The translations under genes were made by a program, and so were the position numbers. Shown piece by piece: positions 63,795 to 64,000 of a DNA stretch of 64,000 nt. The stretch covers positions 434,001-498,000 of the forward strand of contig JYIP02000011.1 of assembly GCA_001051155.2 (NCBI GenBank), in the 5' to 3' direction. This stretch comes from Chrysoporthe austroafricana. Lineage: Eukaryota; Ascomycota; Sordariomycetes; Diaporthales; Cryphonectriaceae. Every line of letters starts with the position of its first letter. Position 1 is the first letter of the stretch. The notes beneath the pieces are model-generated. The model worked only from the letters and a program-made list of their open reading frames with translations, did no database searches and was not told where the DNA came from.

Positions 63795-64000
63795 AAAGAT
63801 ATTCAAGAAATAATTTAAGTTTTGCTAGTAAAATGTTTTTGCGTAAAAATAATAAAAAGATAATTTATAAATATTGCAAGTAATTTTATTTTAAAATTAA
63901 ATAAATAACGATATCGTTTATAAAAGCGAAAGCAAACTTATAATATAATTGTAAGAATTAATTTATAAAATGCTAAATATAAAATAATAAATTTTGAAAT
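63795..64000 (-). pseudogene. E11 pol, RT part on the right of E8
   Basis: Minus-strand RT: AFINDIVIY near 63895-63925, where the family has Y/F-x-D-D (first Asp now Asn at 63916-63918), then NILLAKLKLFLEYP. It joins the 41600-41774 sequence when E8 and one TSD copy are removed. Continues beyond the window. Confidence 0.85.

Noticed and set aside
1..64000. Cellular defence, metabolic, CRISPR or RNA-gene system
   Set aside because: I found no host coding sequence, RNA gene or array on either strand; nearly all sequence is accounted for by the retroelement layers.

Overview
This window is a gene-free, very AT-rich block made almost entirely of nested LTR retrotransposons of a filamentous ascomycete-type fungus. 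The evidence is Ty3/gypsy chromoviruses (gag zinc knuckle, protease, RT, RNase H, integrase, C-terminal chromodomain) with 5-bp target-site duplications (TSDs). They carry dense C-to-T and G-to-A decay of the kind left by repeat-induced point mutation (RIP): CAA/CAG/TGG codons became stops, Cys became Tyr, Asp became Asn, and LTR pairs differ only by transitions. I see no host gene, rRNA, tRNA or CRISPR. I cannot name the species.

I resolve ten copies of one chromovirus group (E1-E10), remains of a second Ty3/gypsy lineage (E11) and a diverged chromovirus fragment (E12). Left half, outermost to innermost: E6 (+, right part 31762-33367) contains E5 (-, to 31761). E5 contains E3 (-, to 25414). 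E3 contains both E1 (+, 1-3952 plus 11368-11650) and E4 (+, 16787-24117). E1 contains E2 (-, 3953-11367), which sits inside E1's 3' LTR. The left ends of E1, E3, E5 and E6 lie outside the window. E7 (+, 33680-38094) is 5'-truncated. Right half: E11 (-) is split by E8 (+, 41775-63794), E8 by E9 (-, 43128-57817), and E9 by E10 (-, 48897-56225). TSDs and exact LTR lengths support this order.

E4 is the least decayed and serves as the reference. It has 414-bp LTRs, gag in one frame, and pol in the -1 frame with protease, RT, RNase H, DD35E integrase and chromodomain, all broken by RIP-type stops. Elements whose 3' internal end is present also carry a third reading frame on the opposite strand, tail-to-tail with pol and next to the 3' LTR. 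It encodes a six-cysteine motif spaced like a Zn2Cys6 cluster, then a basic RLRKQKR stretch, a charged coiled coil and an acidic C-terminus.

Two non-coding signals recur. The U3 regions carry a TTACGTAA palindrome (or its decayed form TTATATAA) beside two telomere-like TTAGGG units. The leader 2 nt after the 5' LTR has a 9-nt sequence complementary to a 9-mer 46-48 nt downstream of the TATA box, with a compensatory transversion between subfamilies, which points to Tf1/sushi-type self-priming. Coordinates of LTRs and TSDs were read base by base; gag/pol borders are approximate.
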